Positions 9,260-18,213 of a DNA stretch of 64,000 bases are shown here, piece after piece. The notes beneath the pieces are model-generated. The model searched no databases, was not told the origin of the DNA, and was given only the letters and a program-made list of their open reading frames with translations. Source of the DNA: Thermoanaerobaculum sp. (lineage in GTDB: Bacteria; Acidobacteriota; Thermoanaerobaculia; Multivoradales; UBA5704); the NCBI GenBank assembly GCA_021154885.1, contig JAJKHS010000143.1:62001-126000 (forward strand), read 5' to 3'. The position numbers were made by a program, and so were the translations under genes. Every line of letters begins with the position of its first letter. Position 1 is the first letter of the stretch.

Positions 9260-11053
9260 TCAAACGCGAGGGCCTTTCCGCTTCGCGGGCGGCTTGAGCC
9301 TCTGCAGGAGGTTGCGGGCCTGCTCGGCCTGCGTGGGGTCGCGGACAGTATCCGCCAGGGGCTCCAGGATGGCGACGGCGCCTTGGACGTCGCCCCGGTT
9401 GACCAGCTCGACCGCCTGGTTGTACCGCTCGACGAAGTGGTTGAAGTCCAGCGCCTTGCGGATCTCGTCGATCCGCAGCTCGAGGGTGCGGCGCCGCTCG
9501 GGCCGGCGCGTGGCGTCGCGCACCCGCTCCAGGAGGGGGAGCGCCTCCGCGACCTTCTCCTGGGTGACCAGCTCTTCGGCGTGGCGGTATTCCTCGTCCA
9601 GCAGGGCTTCGCGGGCGTCGATCACCACGTCGGGATCGGCCTGGGGAGCGAGGACGTGCTCGATGAGTTCCTCAGCCTGGGCCCGGTGTCCGGTGCGGGC
9701 ATAGGCCACGGCGAGGTTGTGCGCGACGTCCATGCGGGTGGGGAGGAGCCGGTGAGCCGTCTCCAGGACGTGGACGACGTTTTCGTCCAGCGACTCCTCG
9801 GCCTGCCAGGTGTAGCCGAGACGGGCCCAGGCCTCGCCGAAATCGGGCCGCAGGGCGACGGCCCGGGTCAGAGCGGCGCGGGCTGTGCGCAGCGAGCCGG
9901 GAGCAGGGTCGTCCAGCAGGCTCTGGGCGTAGCGGTACTGGACGATGAAATCGTCCGGCGCGAGCTTCGCGGCCTTCTCGTAGAGGGGGCGCGCGTCCTG
10001 CGGGCGACCGGCGAGCTCCGCGAGATAGCCGAGACCGCTGAGAGGGGCGCCGTAGTCCGGCCGCGCCGCCAGGGCGGCGTGGAAGTGCTCCTCGGCGGCG
10101 GCACGGTGCTCGGGACCGAGGTTGGCGAGCAGGTCGCCGAGGCGGAAGAGGACGTCGGGCCAGGCCATGGGGCGGACCTCCAGGGCGAGGTTCGCCTCCG
10201 GCTGGATCGGGTTGCGGGTATACGAGAAGGTGAAGCTCTTGACGTAGGTGTGCGCCTCCCGCTCCAGGGCTGCGGGATCGCTGCCGAAGATCTTCGAGAA
10301 CGCCTCCTTGCCGGAGGTCCCCGCCTTGTCCAGGCGGAGGAGGTCGAGGAGCTGGCCACGGCGCTGCGGGTTGCCGGCGAGGAGATAGTGGGTCAGGGCC
10401 CAGGACTCGGCGTAGAAGGCGCCGCGGCGCGCCTTCTCGTTGTACTCCTTCGAATTCTCGTCCAACGCGAAAAGCTCGGGGAGGGGGATCCAGGGGTTCT
10501 CCCGCAGCCAGCCCACGTGCTCGGCGATGGGCAGACCGACGAGGGCCTCGTTCTTGTCCACCTCGAAGGTGCTGTAATACTCGGCGAGCCCCTCGTTCAG
10601 CCACAGCGGCAGGTTGGCGTTCCGGGTCACGTAGTGGATGTACTCGTGGTAGACGAGGGCCGTCTGGTTGCCTCGATGATTGCCGTCGATCGCCACGTAA
10701 TTTCCCTGCGAGCGCGACATGAAGAAGCCGCCGGAATCCCGGGGCTTGCCCTCGTACAGCCGCTGGTAGGGCTGGAAAGAGCCCGCGTTCTTGAAGACGT
10801 AGATCCAGGTCGGAACCGGAGCGTCGAGGGCCAGTCCCGGCGAGAGCTGCGACAACGCGTCGCGCAGCCGTTCGAGGTCGGCGCCCACGCGGCGGGTGTC
10901 CTTCTCGCCGGCCTCGCTGAACAGCGTGAAGTTCGCTGTCCGGACCTCGACCCAGGCGTCGGTCTTAGGGGGCAGAGCCGACGCGGGGTGGGTGATCGCG
11001 AGGAGGGCCGCGATTCCGAGGGCGTTGGCATTCAGAAGAGAGAACTGCTTCAT
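9260..11053 (-). CDS. Secreted zinc metallopeptidase-like protein with TPR repeats
   Basis: A 597-residue protein with a signal peptide (residues 1-26, ending PASA). Residues 30-290 hold a DUF1570-like gluzincin domain: HEYIH at 136-140 and NEGLAEYY about 14 residues later, which supplies the third zinc ligand. Residues 290-480 are TPR repeats (LGDLLANLGPEHRAAAEEHF, LGYLAELAGRPQDARPLYEK), then another helical region. The fold is likely periplasmic or outer-surface. An SD (GGAG) precedes the ATG. It precedes the sigma-54 activator in the same direction and is divergent from the zinc-ribbon/TPR gene at 11178 (124 bp between). The substrate is unknown. Confidence 0.85.
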   Translation of the reverse strand: MKQFSLLNANALGIAALLAITHPASALPPKTDAWVEVRTANFTLFSEAGEKDTRRVGADLERLRDALSQLSPGLALDAPVPTWIYVFKNAGSFQPYQRLYEGKPRDSGGFFMSRSQGNYVAIDGNHRGNQTALVYHEYIHYVTRNANLPLWLNEGLAEYYSTFEVDKNEALVGLPIAEHVGWLRENPWIPLPELFALDENSKEYNEKARRGAFYAESWALTHYLLAGNPQRRGQLLDLLRLDKAGTSGKEAFSKIFGSDPAALEREAHTYVKSFTFSYTRNPIQPEANLALEVRPMAWPDVLFRLGDLLANLGPEHRAAAEEHFHAALAARPDYGAPLSGLGYLAELAGRPQDARPLYEKAAKLAPDDFIVQYRYAQSLLDDPAPGSLRTARAALTRAVALRPDFGEAWARLGYTWQAEESLDENVVHVLETAHRLLPTRMDVAHNLAVAYARTGHRAQAEELIEHVLAPQADPDVVIDAREALLDEEYRHAEELVTQEKVAEALPLLERVRDATRRPERRRTLELRIDEIRKALDFNHFVERYNQAVELVNRGDVQGAVAILEPLADTVRDPTQAEQARNLLQRLKPPAKRKGPRV

Positions 11054-11177
11054 CCTGACTCCCGGTAATCAGGGAGGAGCCTACCACCCGGCCGTCGCCG
11101 GTCCAAACCGCGCTGCCACTCACCCGATTTCAGGCCAGCCGTGTCTTGCGCTGTGAGAAGCAAGGAGGCGGAAGGCG

Positions 11178-11743
11178 ATGCCAGCCCTGACGAGAGTGGT
11201 CCAGAGACGCTGCGAACAGCGCGAATGTGAGCGGTTCGGGATGCCGGTGGACGCGGGTGACGTCTGCCCTGCCTGCAAGAACCCCCTGGTGGTCAGGACG
11301 AAGTGGGAGGCCTGGTTGGCGCTGGTGGCCGGCGGAGTCGTGCTCGTGCTCGCCGTCATCGTCGTCCTGCTTCTGCGGCCCCACTCCTCTCCGCCCCCCG
11401 CCGTCGTGACCGCACCAACTCCCGCTGTCGTGACCACGCCAACGAGCCCGCCGCCACAAACACCGCAAACCCGCGCTCCCGCGCCGGGCGTGATTCAGGA
11501 GGCTGCGCTGGCTGTGAGCCGGGGGGAGACGCTGGCGAGCCAGGGCCTTTACGAGGAGGCCCGGCGCGAGTTCCTCCGCGCCACCGTGGCAGACCCGGAG
11601 AGCCCCATGGCCTGGGCCAACCTGGGAGCCGCCGCCGCCGTGACCCGGCCGTCGACGACCTGCGCCGCGACCCCGCCTTGCGCGGGCTCCTCGACGATCC
11701 CCGCGTCCGCGATCTGGCGGCGCAGCCGGGAGGAAGGTCATGA
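11178..11743 (+). CDS. Zinc-ribbon, TM and TPR protein, frameshifted near 11640
   Basis: The N-terminus has a C-x4-C ... C-x2-C zinc-ribbon-like pattern (CEQRECERF, CPACKNP), then one TM helix (ALVAGGVVLVLAVIVVLLL), a Pro/Thr linker, and one TPR (GLYEEARREFLRATVADPES). After ANLGAAAA the frame changes character: in the original frame it runs on as low-quality sequence to 12038, deep inside the caspase gene. In the next frame it continues as DPAVDDLRRDPALRGLLDDP and stops at 11743, overlapping the ATG of the caspase gene by 4 nt. I therefore infer a single-base indel at about 11630-11645, either a real mutation or a sequencing error. It is the first gene of a five-gene forward operon. Confidence 0.7.
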
Positions 11744-12888
11744 CCAAGCGCGCCCTGGTGATTCTCATCCTGGTCCTGTTGCCGGCAGCCGTCCCGGCGG
11801 TGGCCGAGAGCCCGAACTGCACGCAGGCGCGGTCCATGGTTGCCGACGCCCAGGCGATGGTCGAGGCCGGGCATCCCGACTACGCCGCCATCCTCAGCAA
11901 GATGAAGACGGCGACCGGACTCTGCGCCGCACTCGGCGATGCCTGGAAACACGCTTACTGCAGCGCCGTGGCGCTCGGGGACAAGAAGGCGAGCTTCTAT
12001 CGCGATCAGGCGGTTCTCAACGGTGTCAAAAGACTTGAGTGCGGATCGGGAGCGAGCGGCGCGACTCAGGCGCCGGTGCCGCTGCCCAGCCATGTTCGGG
12101 ACAAATACGCCCTGGTGATCGGGATCGGGAAATTCAAGGATCCCGACATTCCAACCCTCCAATTCCCCGCCAAGGACGCCCGCGACCTGGCCGCCGTGCT
12201 CAAGGATCCGAAATATGGCCGCTTCGATCCCGCGCACGTCGTCCTGCTGACCGACGAGCAGGCCACGCGGGCCAACATCCTCAGTGCTCTCAACGATCTC
12301 ATTGGCAAGGCGAAAGAGGACGACCTGGTCTTCCTCTACTTCAGCAGCCATGGCTCACCCCACCAGGAGGACGCGGCACTGCAAGGTGTGGGCTATATCG
12401 TCACCTACGACACGTCCCGCAAGAGCCTCTTCATCGACGCCCTGGAATATGAGGACTTCTCGCGCAAGGTCGCGCTCATCAAGGCGCGGCGCAAAGTCGC
12501 TTTCCTCGACACCTGCTACAGCGGCCAGGCCAAGCCAGGGGCCAAAGGGCTGTTCATCGAAGACGGACGCGGGATCGACGACAAGACGGCCCGCCTGTTC
12601 CTCTCGGGCGAGGGAACCTACGTCGTCACCTCCAGCAAATCCTCGGAGCGCTCGTTCGAGAGCGAAACGCTTCACAACGGCTATTTCACATACTACCTGA
12701 TCAACGCGCTCAAGGCCGGCTCGGAGCCGCCCACCGTGCGACAGGTCTTCGACGTCCTGTCGCGCGAGGTTCCGGCCGCCGTGCTCAAGGACAAAGGGGC
12801 ACCGCAGCACCCTCAAATCCTACCCGAGGATGGCCGCGGCGACGTCCGCATCGGCGTTTCGACCGTCGGCTCCTCAGGGAACCCCTGA
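11740..12888 (+). CDS. Caspase-family (peptidase C14) protein, exported
   Basis: A 382-residue protein with a signal peptide (1-22) and a helical region with several Cys (25-101), then a p20-like caspase domain from about residue 120. The catalytic dyad is visible: His204 in YFSSHGSP and Cys259 in FLDTCYSG, with the typical LVIGIGKF start strand. Caspase-like (metacaspase and orthocaspase) proteins cleave after basic or acidic residues and in bacteria often act in stress or death pathways. Here an exported form is predicted, which points to periplasmic action. The ATG overlaps the preceding frame's stop (ATGA). It is co-oriented with 12912, 14358 and 14887 and faces the CHAT operon. Confidence 0.88.
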   Translation: MTKRALVILILVLLPAAVPAVAESPNCTQARSMVADAQAMVEAGHPDYAAILSKMKTATGLCAALGDAWKHAYCSAVALGDKKASFYRDQAVLNGVKRLECGSGASGATQAPVPLPSHVRDKYALVIGIGKFKDPDIPTLQFPAKDARDLAAVLKDPKYGRFDPAHVVLLTDEQATRANILSALNDLIGKAKEDDLVFLYFSSHGSPHQEDAALQGVGYIVTYDTSRKSLFIDALEYEDFSRKVALIKARRKVAFLDTCYSGQAKPGAKGLFIEDGRGIDDKTARLFLSGEGTYVVTSSKSSERSFESETLHNGYFTYYLINALKAGSEPPTVRQVFDVLSREVPAAVLKDKGAPQHPQILPEDGRGDVRIGVSTVGSSGNP

Positions 12889-12911
12889 TCTGAAAGGCTT
12901 GGAGAATCGCC

Positions 12912-14228
12912 ATGAAAAACCCACTTTGCTTCATTACATCGGCTCTCATCGCCCTGGGACTCTGCCTCTCCGCGGCTCCCGCGGGCGCGGACTTCGGCTG
13001 GACCAAGAAGACGGCGACGCTGGTTCGGGTGAGCCCGCCGAAAGTCTTTCTCATGGGAACCCGGATCAACGTCAAGACCACGTGCCAGGATCCCGCAAAC
13101 CAGGCTCTGGCGGAGAAGATCCGCAGTCAGCTAGAAAGCTCGCTGATCAGCGCCGACAGCCGGCTCTCCGCGGACGCGGCCAAGCCCGAGGTCCTCGTCG
13201 ACGTCACGGTCCTCCAGAACGACTACAGTGAGAGCACGTCGCAGCGCCGTGAGGTCGAGCGGCGCCAGGTCGGCAAGGATGGGAAGGGCAAGCCGGTCTA
13301 CCAGGATTATGACGTGATGGTCAACTACAAGACCGTCTCCTACGCCTTCGGCGCCTCCTACAAGGTGAACGATCTGGTGAAAGGCGCCAGCCTCGACGCC
13401 GACACCGTGCGTTACGAGTTGAGGCAGGATTATCGGGAGGGTTCCGGCGCGCCCGAAAAGTTCAGCCTCGAGAGCTCGGGAGCGGAGGCGGTGGTGAACA
13501 AGATCGTCCCGCGGCTGACTCCCACGCGCGAGAAGATCGGGGTCCTGCTGCCCAAGAGCAGCCTCGAGACCTACCTGCCGCTCGGCGAGAACGGCCTGTG
13601 GAGCAAGTACCTCGAAGCGCTGTCCGGGCTGTCCGAGAATCCCAAAGCGAACGAGGAGTCCTACCGCCAATACGCTCTGGGCACGGCCTACGAGGCGCTG
13701 GGCTACGCCGCGGACGATCCGGACACCACCCTCAAATATCTCGAGCAGGCGGCCGGCTTCTACAATCACGCCATCGAGACCAACCCTGGAGAAAAGTATT
13801 TCTCCAAGCCTTATCAGAGCCTCTTCGGCAAGACCGCCGCCGCGCCGCTCGACCGCGTCAAACAGGCTTTGGGGGACTACCGCCGGATCAAGGAGTTCCG
13901 GGAGAGCTACGAGAAGATGCAAGTGGCCGCGAAATCCGCAGCGATGGCCGAGGGCGCCAAGGCTCTCGACCGTCCGGCGGGGGCGAGCGATGCCGTGGAC
14001 AACGCGGCGGTGATCCAGATGGTGCAGTCGGGTCTGCCTGAGGAGATCATCGCCAACTCCATCAACGCGGCACCACACTGCAACTTCGACGTCTCGCCCA
14101 AAGGGCTGGTGGAGCTCTCCCAGGCCAAGGTGAGCACCGGTCTCATCAAGCGCATCCAGGAGATCGCCGCCAAAGGGAAGGACGCCGGCAAGGGCAAGCC
14201 GGCCAGGAAAGCACCGAAGAAGGGATGA
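12912..14228 (+). CDS. Exported protein of unknown function with a C-terminal helical motif
   Basis: A 438-residue protein with a signal peptide (1-26, ending PAGA). The middle is mixed, with a conserved-looking DVTVLQNDYSEST. Residues 240-330 are TPR-like (QYALGTAYEALGYAADDPDT, EQAAGFYNHAIETNPGEKYF). Near the C-terminus, AVIQMVQSGLPEEIIANSIN and then SQAKVSTGLIKRIQEIA form a short helical motif also seen at the ends of other exported bacterial proteins. It ends in a Lys/Pro-rich tail. GGAG lies 6-7 nt before the ATG. It follows the caspase gene by 23 bp, so co-transcription is likely. No enzyme motif was recognised. Confidence 0.75.
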   Translation: MKNPLCFITSALIALGLCLSAAPAGADFGWTKKTATLVRVSPPKVFLMGTRINVKTTCQDPANQALAEKIRSQLESSLISADSRLSADAAKPEVLVDVTVLQNDYSESTSQRREVERRQVGKDGKGKPVYQDYDVMVNYKTVSYAFGASYKVNDLVKGASLDADTVRYELRQDYREGSGAPEKFSLESSGAEAVVNKIVPRLTPTREKIGVLLPKSSLETYLPLGENGLWSKYLEALSGLSENPKANEESYRQYALGTAYEALGYAADDPDTTLKYLEQAAGFYNHAIETNPGEKYFSKPYQSLFGKTAAAPLDRVKQALGDYRRIKEFRESYEKMQVAAKSAAMAEGAKALDRPAGASDAVDNAAVIQMVQSGLPEEIIANSINAAPHCNFDVSPKGLVELSQAKVSTGLIKRIQEIAAKGKDAGKGKPARKAPKKG

Positions 14229-14357
14229 ACGTCTCCAGTGCCACATATGAGTCTCGTTCCGTGTGCGCCTCTGAGCTTGGACGAAATCCATTGATGATGA
14301 ATCATAGTTTGCCTACCTATCCAGTTGAGCCGTGCGGTCTCGAGTCAAGGAGGAAGT

Positions 14358-14723
14358 GTGACATCCTCGCAAAAAGAAAACTGCCACGTCATAATTCATG
14401 GAGCTTCAACCGCTGCCGCCGGCGTCGGCGCTGGCCTTGCCCAGCTTCCGGTGGCGGATCACATTGCCCTGATTCCCATTCAGGTCGCAATGGTCATTGC
14501 GCTGGGCAAAGTGTTCGATGTCCATCTCACCGAATCAGCCGCCAAGGGAGTGATCTACACGGGTGTTGCCGCTACAGTAGGTCGCGCAGTGTCGCAGATC
14601 CTGGTCGGGTGGATTCCTGGAATCGGCAACGCGATAAATGCTGCCACGGCAGCAGGCCTTACCGAGGCTCTTGGCTGGGCGACCGCGAATCGATTTGAGC
14701 GTGGTGATATCAAGAGTAGTTAA
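14358..14723 (+). CDS. Small membrane protein, DUF697-like
   Basis: A 121-residue protein. From residue 30 it is hydrophobic with Gly-rich kinks (HIALIPIQVAMVIALGKVF, then VGWIPGIGNAINAATAAGLT), the pattern of the DUF697 domain found fused to membrane GTPases. A GTG start at 14358 is chosen because AAGGAGG lies 4-5 nt upstream. An ATG-less extension to 14325 has no SD. The local GC is lower than in its neighbours, as is the preceding 129-bp gap. It is the fourth gene of the caspase operon. In other genomes DUF697-type proteins associate with GTPases; here none is adjacent. Confidence 0.65.
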   Translation: MTSSQKENCHVIIHGASTAAAGVGAGLAQLPVADHIALIPIQVAMVIALGKVFDVHLTESAAKGVIYTGVAATVGRAVSQILVGWIPGIGNAINAATAAGLTEALGWATANRFERGDIKSS

Positions 14724-14731
14724 GCTAGTGC

Positions 14732-14810
14732 GGCGGCTCAATGGTTTCGAGCCTGTCCAGCCGGAGACGCGGGTCGCAGGCGACTGAGCCGCCTGACTCC
14801 GCTGCAGCGG
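14732..14810. repeat. Long stem-loop and palindrome between small membrane gene and DUF4384 gene
   Basis: GGCGGCTCA at 14732-14740 is the exact reverse complement of TGAGCCGCC at 14785-14793, with about 44 nt between them. A perfect 12-bp palindrome CCGCTGCAGCGG follows at 14799-14810. These lie within the 163-bp gap of an otherwise compact operon and may attenuate or process the transcript. Confidence 0.4.
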
Positions 14811-14886
14811 ACACCGCCCGGGCGTTTCGCCTTGGCGGGCCGCTGAGTTCAAAGGCCGATAAACGTCTCAACGAGGAGGTCCGGAC

Positions 14887-15657
14887 ATGCGAGCATATGG
14901 TTTGACTCTCCTCGCCGCACTCCTGTGGAGCGGCGTGGCGAACGGAGCCGAAGCACCTATTCCGGGTGCCAAGGAACTGTTTTATAATCCGGCGGGCGAC
15001 CACTTGTCGAACAGCGCTCCGGCGAAAGCGCCGGTTAGAAAATCGGGCGGCAAACGCTCCGCCGCGAGCTCGGTCGCGACGGGTGGTTCCTCGGCGCGCC
15101 GACCGGTGCAAAACGTCTTAAACCCCGCAGCCCAGAAGGTCCTCGGCCTCAGCTACTGGATCGAGTTGGAGGGAGCCAAGGGACAGCCCGGCACCCAGGT
15201 GACGAATCAGCGGATCTTCCGGTCGGGAGAGCGGATCCGGCTCCATTTCCGCAGCAACGCCGAGGGCCAGATCGCTCTGATGATGCTCGGCTCCTCCGGT
15301 AACGCGACTTTCCTCTTTCCGGACGTCGAAAAGCGGCTGACAGATACCAACCTGGAGGCGGACCAGGATCGCGTGCTTCCCGACGACTCGGCCTGGTTCA
15401 CCTTCGACAATCGCCCTGGCACCGAGCGGTTGCTGGCCGTCTTCGCCAAGAGCAAAGCCGACGTGGACTCTTTGTCGATCGGCCCGGCCATGGATTCGAA
15501 GACGACCGAGGCGGTATTGCAGACGGCGGAGAAGCAGCGGGGAAGCAAGGACCTGGTGATCGAGACGGAGACCCGGAAGGCGTCGGAGATCGGCACCTAC
15601 GGCGTCACTCACAGTGGCAAGCCGGTCATTCTGGAAATCGATCTCAAGCACGAGTGA
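14887..15657 (+). CDS. Exported DUF4384-like protein
   Basis: A 256-residue protein with a signal peptide (1-20, ANGA) and a disordered Ala/Ser/Lys linker (35-75). A beta domain from about 85 has the look of DUF4384 (GERIRLHFRSNAEGQIALMM, then FLFPD), a small domain that often accompanies caspase-like or kinase-like proteins. GAGGAGG precedes the ATG. It is the last gene of the caspase operon and ends 107 bp before the convergent NTPase of the CHAT operon. That gap shows no gene. The combination of caspase, TPR and DUF4384 in one operon is known in environmental bacteria, but the job is undetermined. Confidence 0.72.
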   Translation: MRAYGLTLLAALLWSGVANGAEAPIPGAKELFYNPAGDHLSNSAPAKAPVRKSGGKRSAASSVATGGSSARRPVQNVLNPAAQKVLGLSYWIELEGAKGQPGTQVTNQRIFRSGERIRLHFRSNAEGQIALMMLGSSGNATFLFPDVEKRLTDTNLEADQDRVLPDDSAWFTFDNRPGTERLLAVFAKSKADVDSLSIGPAMDSKTTEAVLQTAEKQRGSKDLVIETETRKASEIGTYGVTHSGKPVILEIDLKHE

Positions 15658-15764
15658 GGCGGCTTCAGTCGCGCAGGCGGGAGGCACGTACAGCCTGGAG
15701 CTCTATGTGACCTTCCGCACTCTTCCTTTGCAGTCCCCAAGCAGAACTGCGGTGAAAATCCGGG

Positions 15765-18209
15765 CTAGTCTCCTGCCAGGGCGGCAAGCAGGCGAGGGGC
15801 GGCCGGTGTGCGGGTGATGATCTCGATGGCGAGCGCTTCGAGGTCGGAGCCCGGCTTGGCGAAGTCGGGATCGAACTTGAGGAGATGCAGGACCTCCTGC
15901 CGGACCTCCGGGCTCTCGGCCGAGATCAGGCCGTCGAATAGATCGATGACCGTTCCACGGCAGGCAACGGCAGAGCACGCCTGCCGGGCCCAGGTCTTCA
16001 GTGCGCTGAGCCACCTCTTGCGCAGAGCCTGGCGGAGGATGCCGGGAAACGGCGAGGTGCGAGAGTAGAGATTTTCGAAAAACTTGCCCAATCTTCGCGT
16101 CGCGTCGCCCCCAAGCCTCCAGGCCCAATAGAGGATGGCACTGCATCCTTCGCGTTCGTCTGCCTCGAGCTCATTTCCCCTGGTCATATCCACTTTGAAA
16201 CTGTTGAGAATGTCGATCAGTCCGTCGCGACTCAGGGCGACGAGCGTGACCAGGTGAGCCAGGGGCTCGTCCGGTTTCTGGCTCCATTCACTCAAGCGAT
16301 CGACCAGCGCCATCGCGGAGTCGTCGTAGAAGAGGCAAAGATCGGTCAGGGTTATGTAGACCGATTCGAGGATCTCTTGCTCTCTGTCGCTGAGCAGGGG
16401 AGCGATGTTTCCCGTCTGGAGCCTCAGCAGCGCGCTCAGCGCCTCCGTCGTGTCTGCCGGATTCCGCGCTGCCCTCTCAATCAACTCCACCCGCCGATAT
16501 ATCTTCCCGAGGTCCTCGAAGCGGGGAGCGAGTCGGGTGGACAACACTCTCCTGATTTCCTGAAAGGCCAGGCTCGGATCGGCCGCTCCGATCTCGCTCA
16601 GGCAGAGGATACCTGTGCAGGTTCTCTCCAGATCGTGATTGGACAGAGTCGCACGGAGCTCGCGGAGGCAGAGAGCCTTATAGCTACTCGCATTGCTTCC
16701 GAGAACACCTTGGAGAAACTGGCCGAGGATCCTGGCACGAAGCTGGCGGTCGTCGCCTGGCGGCCCCCAGATCAGCGGCATTGCCAGCCCGTAGGGATCC
16801 AACTCGGCGATCCTCCCGAGCGCCCTCGCCGCCGTGATGCGCAAGGAGGGCACAGGGGAGCGCAGGAGGTCGCGCAGGGCAGGCATGAGCGCTCCCAGGA
16901 TCTGGCGACCCGGGCCCAGCAGGCTCTTCCAGAGACGGACCGGATAGAACTTCTCCCGAAATCGGATGGCGCAGGCTTCGCCGCCGCTGGCTTGATCAAT
17001 CTCGGCCGCTGCGACTTGGCGCAACTCTTCCTCGCCGCAAAGGCAACTCGGGTTGCGTTCTCCAGGCTTGCGTCTCAACTCGCGATGCAGAACACGGGTC
17101 AGGACTTGGCGGAGCTGGTCGAAGTCGATCCAAGCGACCCTCTCGGAAGACGCAGCCGTCGCGTGGCACAGAGTCAAGGCCAGAACGTAGCTCCAGGCCG
17201 CGAAATCCTCGGCGAGGCTTTTGAGAAACCAGGGTCCGAGATCGTCGACGCGATCCAGAGCCTCGTCGAGGGAAAGGGAGCCTTTCGCCACCATCAGCAG
17301 CAGCTCCTGGACGAAACGCGTGATCCGGGGCATGGTTCCAAGCTTGGTAGCGATCCGCTCCCCTTCGGCCTCGAGGAGCGACCGGATCTGGGCACGATGC
17401 TCTTCGGCTTCGGGGCGTGAGCTCAACAGGTGTTCAACCTTGGATTGCAAACCCTCGACAAGAAGGTCGGCGGGTATAGGAGCCAATTCGCACAGGAGGC
17501 CAAGGCTGCTCAGCCTTTCGCGGTTTTCGATCTGGTCGGCGTCCGAAGTGAACAACAGGAAGCTTCGGTTCTCCGCCAGTCGTCGCGAGTAGCGGGCCGC
17601 CTCGGCCTCGTTCAACTCGCTGGCGAAGCGGTTGAGGTCGATACTCTTCTTGGCGAAAGCGTCCTTGAAGATCACTAACCTGCCTTGATAACTGGGAGAC
17701 TCAGCGAGCTCCTGAAAAGAAATTTCAGTTCCTCGATCCACAGGGCTGGAGTAAAAGAGCACCCCACGAGTTTTTCCGTCTCCGAGCCGGAGGGCGAGCG
17801 TGCGCGCGATGGTAGCTTTGCCGCTCTCCGGACCTCCAATCAGGAACAGGAAGCGCCGCTCCCTCAATCGCTGGATCAGAGGTTCGAGATCGGGGTGAAT
17901 GATTTCATCGTTCTCGCGTTCCAGGTCTTCAGGGGAGAATCGCTTGAAGTCCTCGGGTTGGAGACGTTTTCGCTCCTTCCCCTCTGCCCGGTTGATATTA
18001 ACGGTCTTATTGATCGTCTGAGCGATATCAGCCCCGCCCTCGACACTGCCGATGTTGGCTTCGACCCTCCAGTCGTCTTCGCCCTTTTTCTTCTCTCCGG
18101 CTTCGTCGTGGTGCGGTAGCTTGACGCGCTCCTCTTCGTCCGTCAGCTTCTCGGGAAGGACGGGGTTTGAGCTCGGATCTAGTTTCGGCTTGTCTGCCAT
18201 GACGCCCAT
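15765..18209 (-). CDS. P-loop NTPase (STAND-like) with HEAT-like repeats
   Basis: An 814-residue protein. The N-terminal 45 residues are charged and disordered. Residues 47-72 are a small beta motif (VEANIGSVEGGADIAQTIN) resembling the end of the CHAT protein. The NTPase core starts near 110: FLFLIGGPESGKAT at 120-133 is a Walker A in which Ala replaces the Ser/Thr that normally follows the Lys. LVIFKDAF is Walker-B-like and RSFLLFTSDADQI resembles sensor 1. From about 430, helical repeats of HEAT type occur (LRITAARALGRIAELDPYGL). This is the layout of STAND signal NTPases: adaptor, switch, superstructure. The start may be the ATG at 18200, which has a better SD (GAGGG). It is the last gene of the CHAT-SPFH-NTPase operon, 4 bp behind the SPFH gene. 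Confidence 0.75.
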   Translation of the reverse strand: MGVMADKPKLDPSSNPVLPEKLTDEEERVKLPHHDEAGEKKKGEDDWRVEANIGSVEGGADIAQTINKTVNINRAEGKERKRLQPEDFKRFSPEDLERENDEIIHPDLEPLIQRLRERRFLFLIGGPESGKATIARTLALRLGDGKTRGVLFYSSPVDRGTEISFQELAESPSYQGRLVIFKDAFAKKSIDLNRFASELNEAEAARYSRRLAENRSFLLFTSDADQIENRERLSSLGLLCELAPIPADLLVEGLQSKVEHLLSSRPEAEEHRAQIRSLLEAEGERIATKLGTMPRITRFVQELLLMVAKGSLSLDEALDRVDDLGPWFLKSLAEDFAAWSYVLALTLCHATAASSERVAWIDFDQLRQVLTRVLHRELRRKPGERNPSCLCGEEELRQVAAAEIDQASGGEACAIRFREKFYPVRLWKSLLGPGRQILGALMPALRDLLRSPVPSLRITAARALGRIAELDPYGLAMPLIWGPPGDDRQLRARILGQFLQGVLGSNASSYKALCLRELRATLSNHDLERTCTGILCLSEIGAADPSLAFQEIRRVLSTRLAPRFEDLGKIYRRVELIERAARNPADTTEALSALLRLQTGNIAPLLSDREQEILESVYITLTDLCLFYDDSAMALVDRLSEWSQKPDEPLAHLVTLVALSRDGLIDILNSFKVDMTRGNELEADEREGCSAILYWAWRLGGDATRRLGKFFENLYSRTSPFPGILRQALRKRWLSALKTWARQACSAVACRGTVIDLFDGLISAESPEVRQEVLHLLKFDPDFAKPGSDLEALAIEIITRTPAAPRLLAALAGD

Positions 18210-18213
18210 TCCC

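Noticed and set aside
15614-15817. Frame with AQAGGTYSLELYVTF after the DUF4384 stop
   Set aside because: It looks protein-like for 20 residues, but it has no start or good continuation and would require a frameshift at the end of a normal gene.
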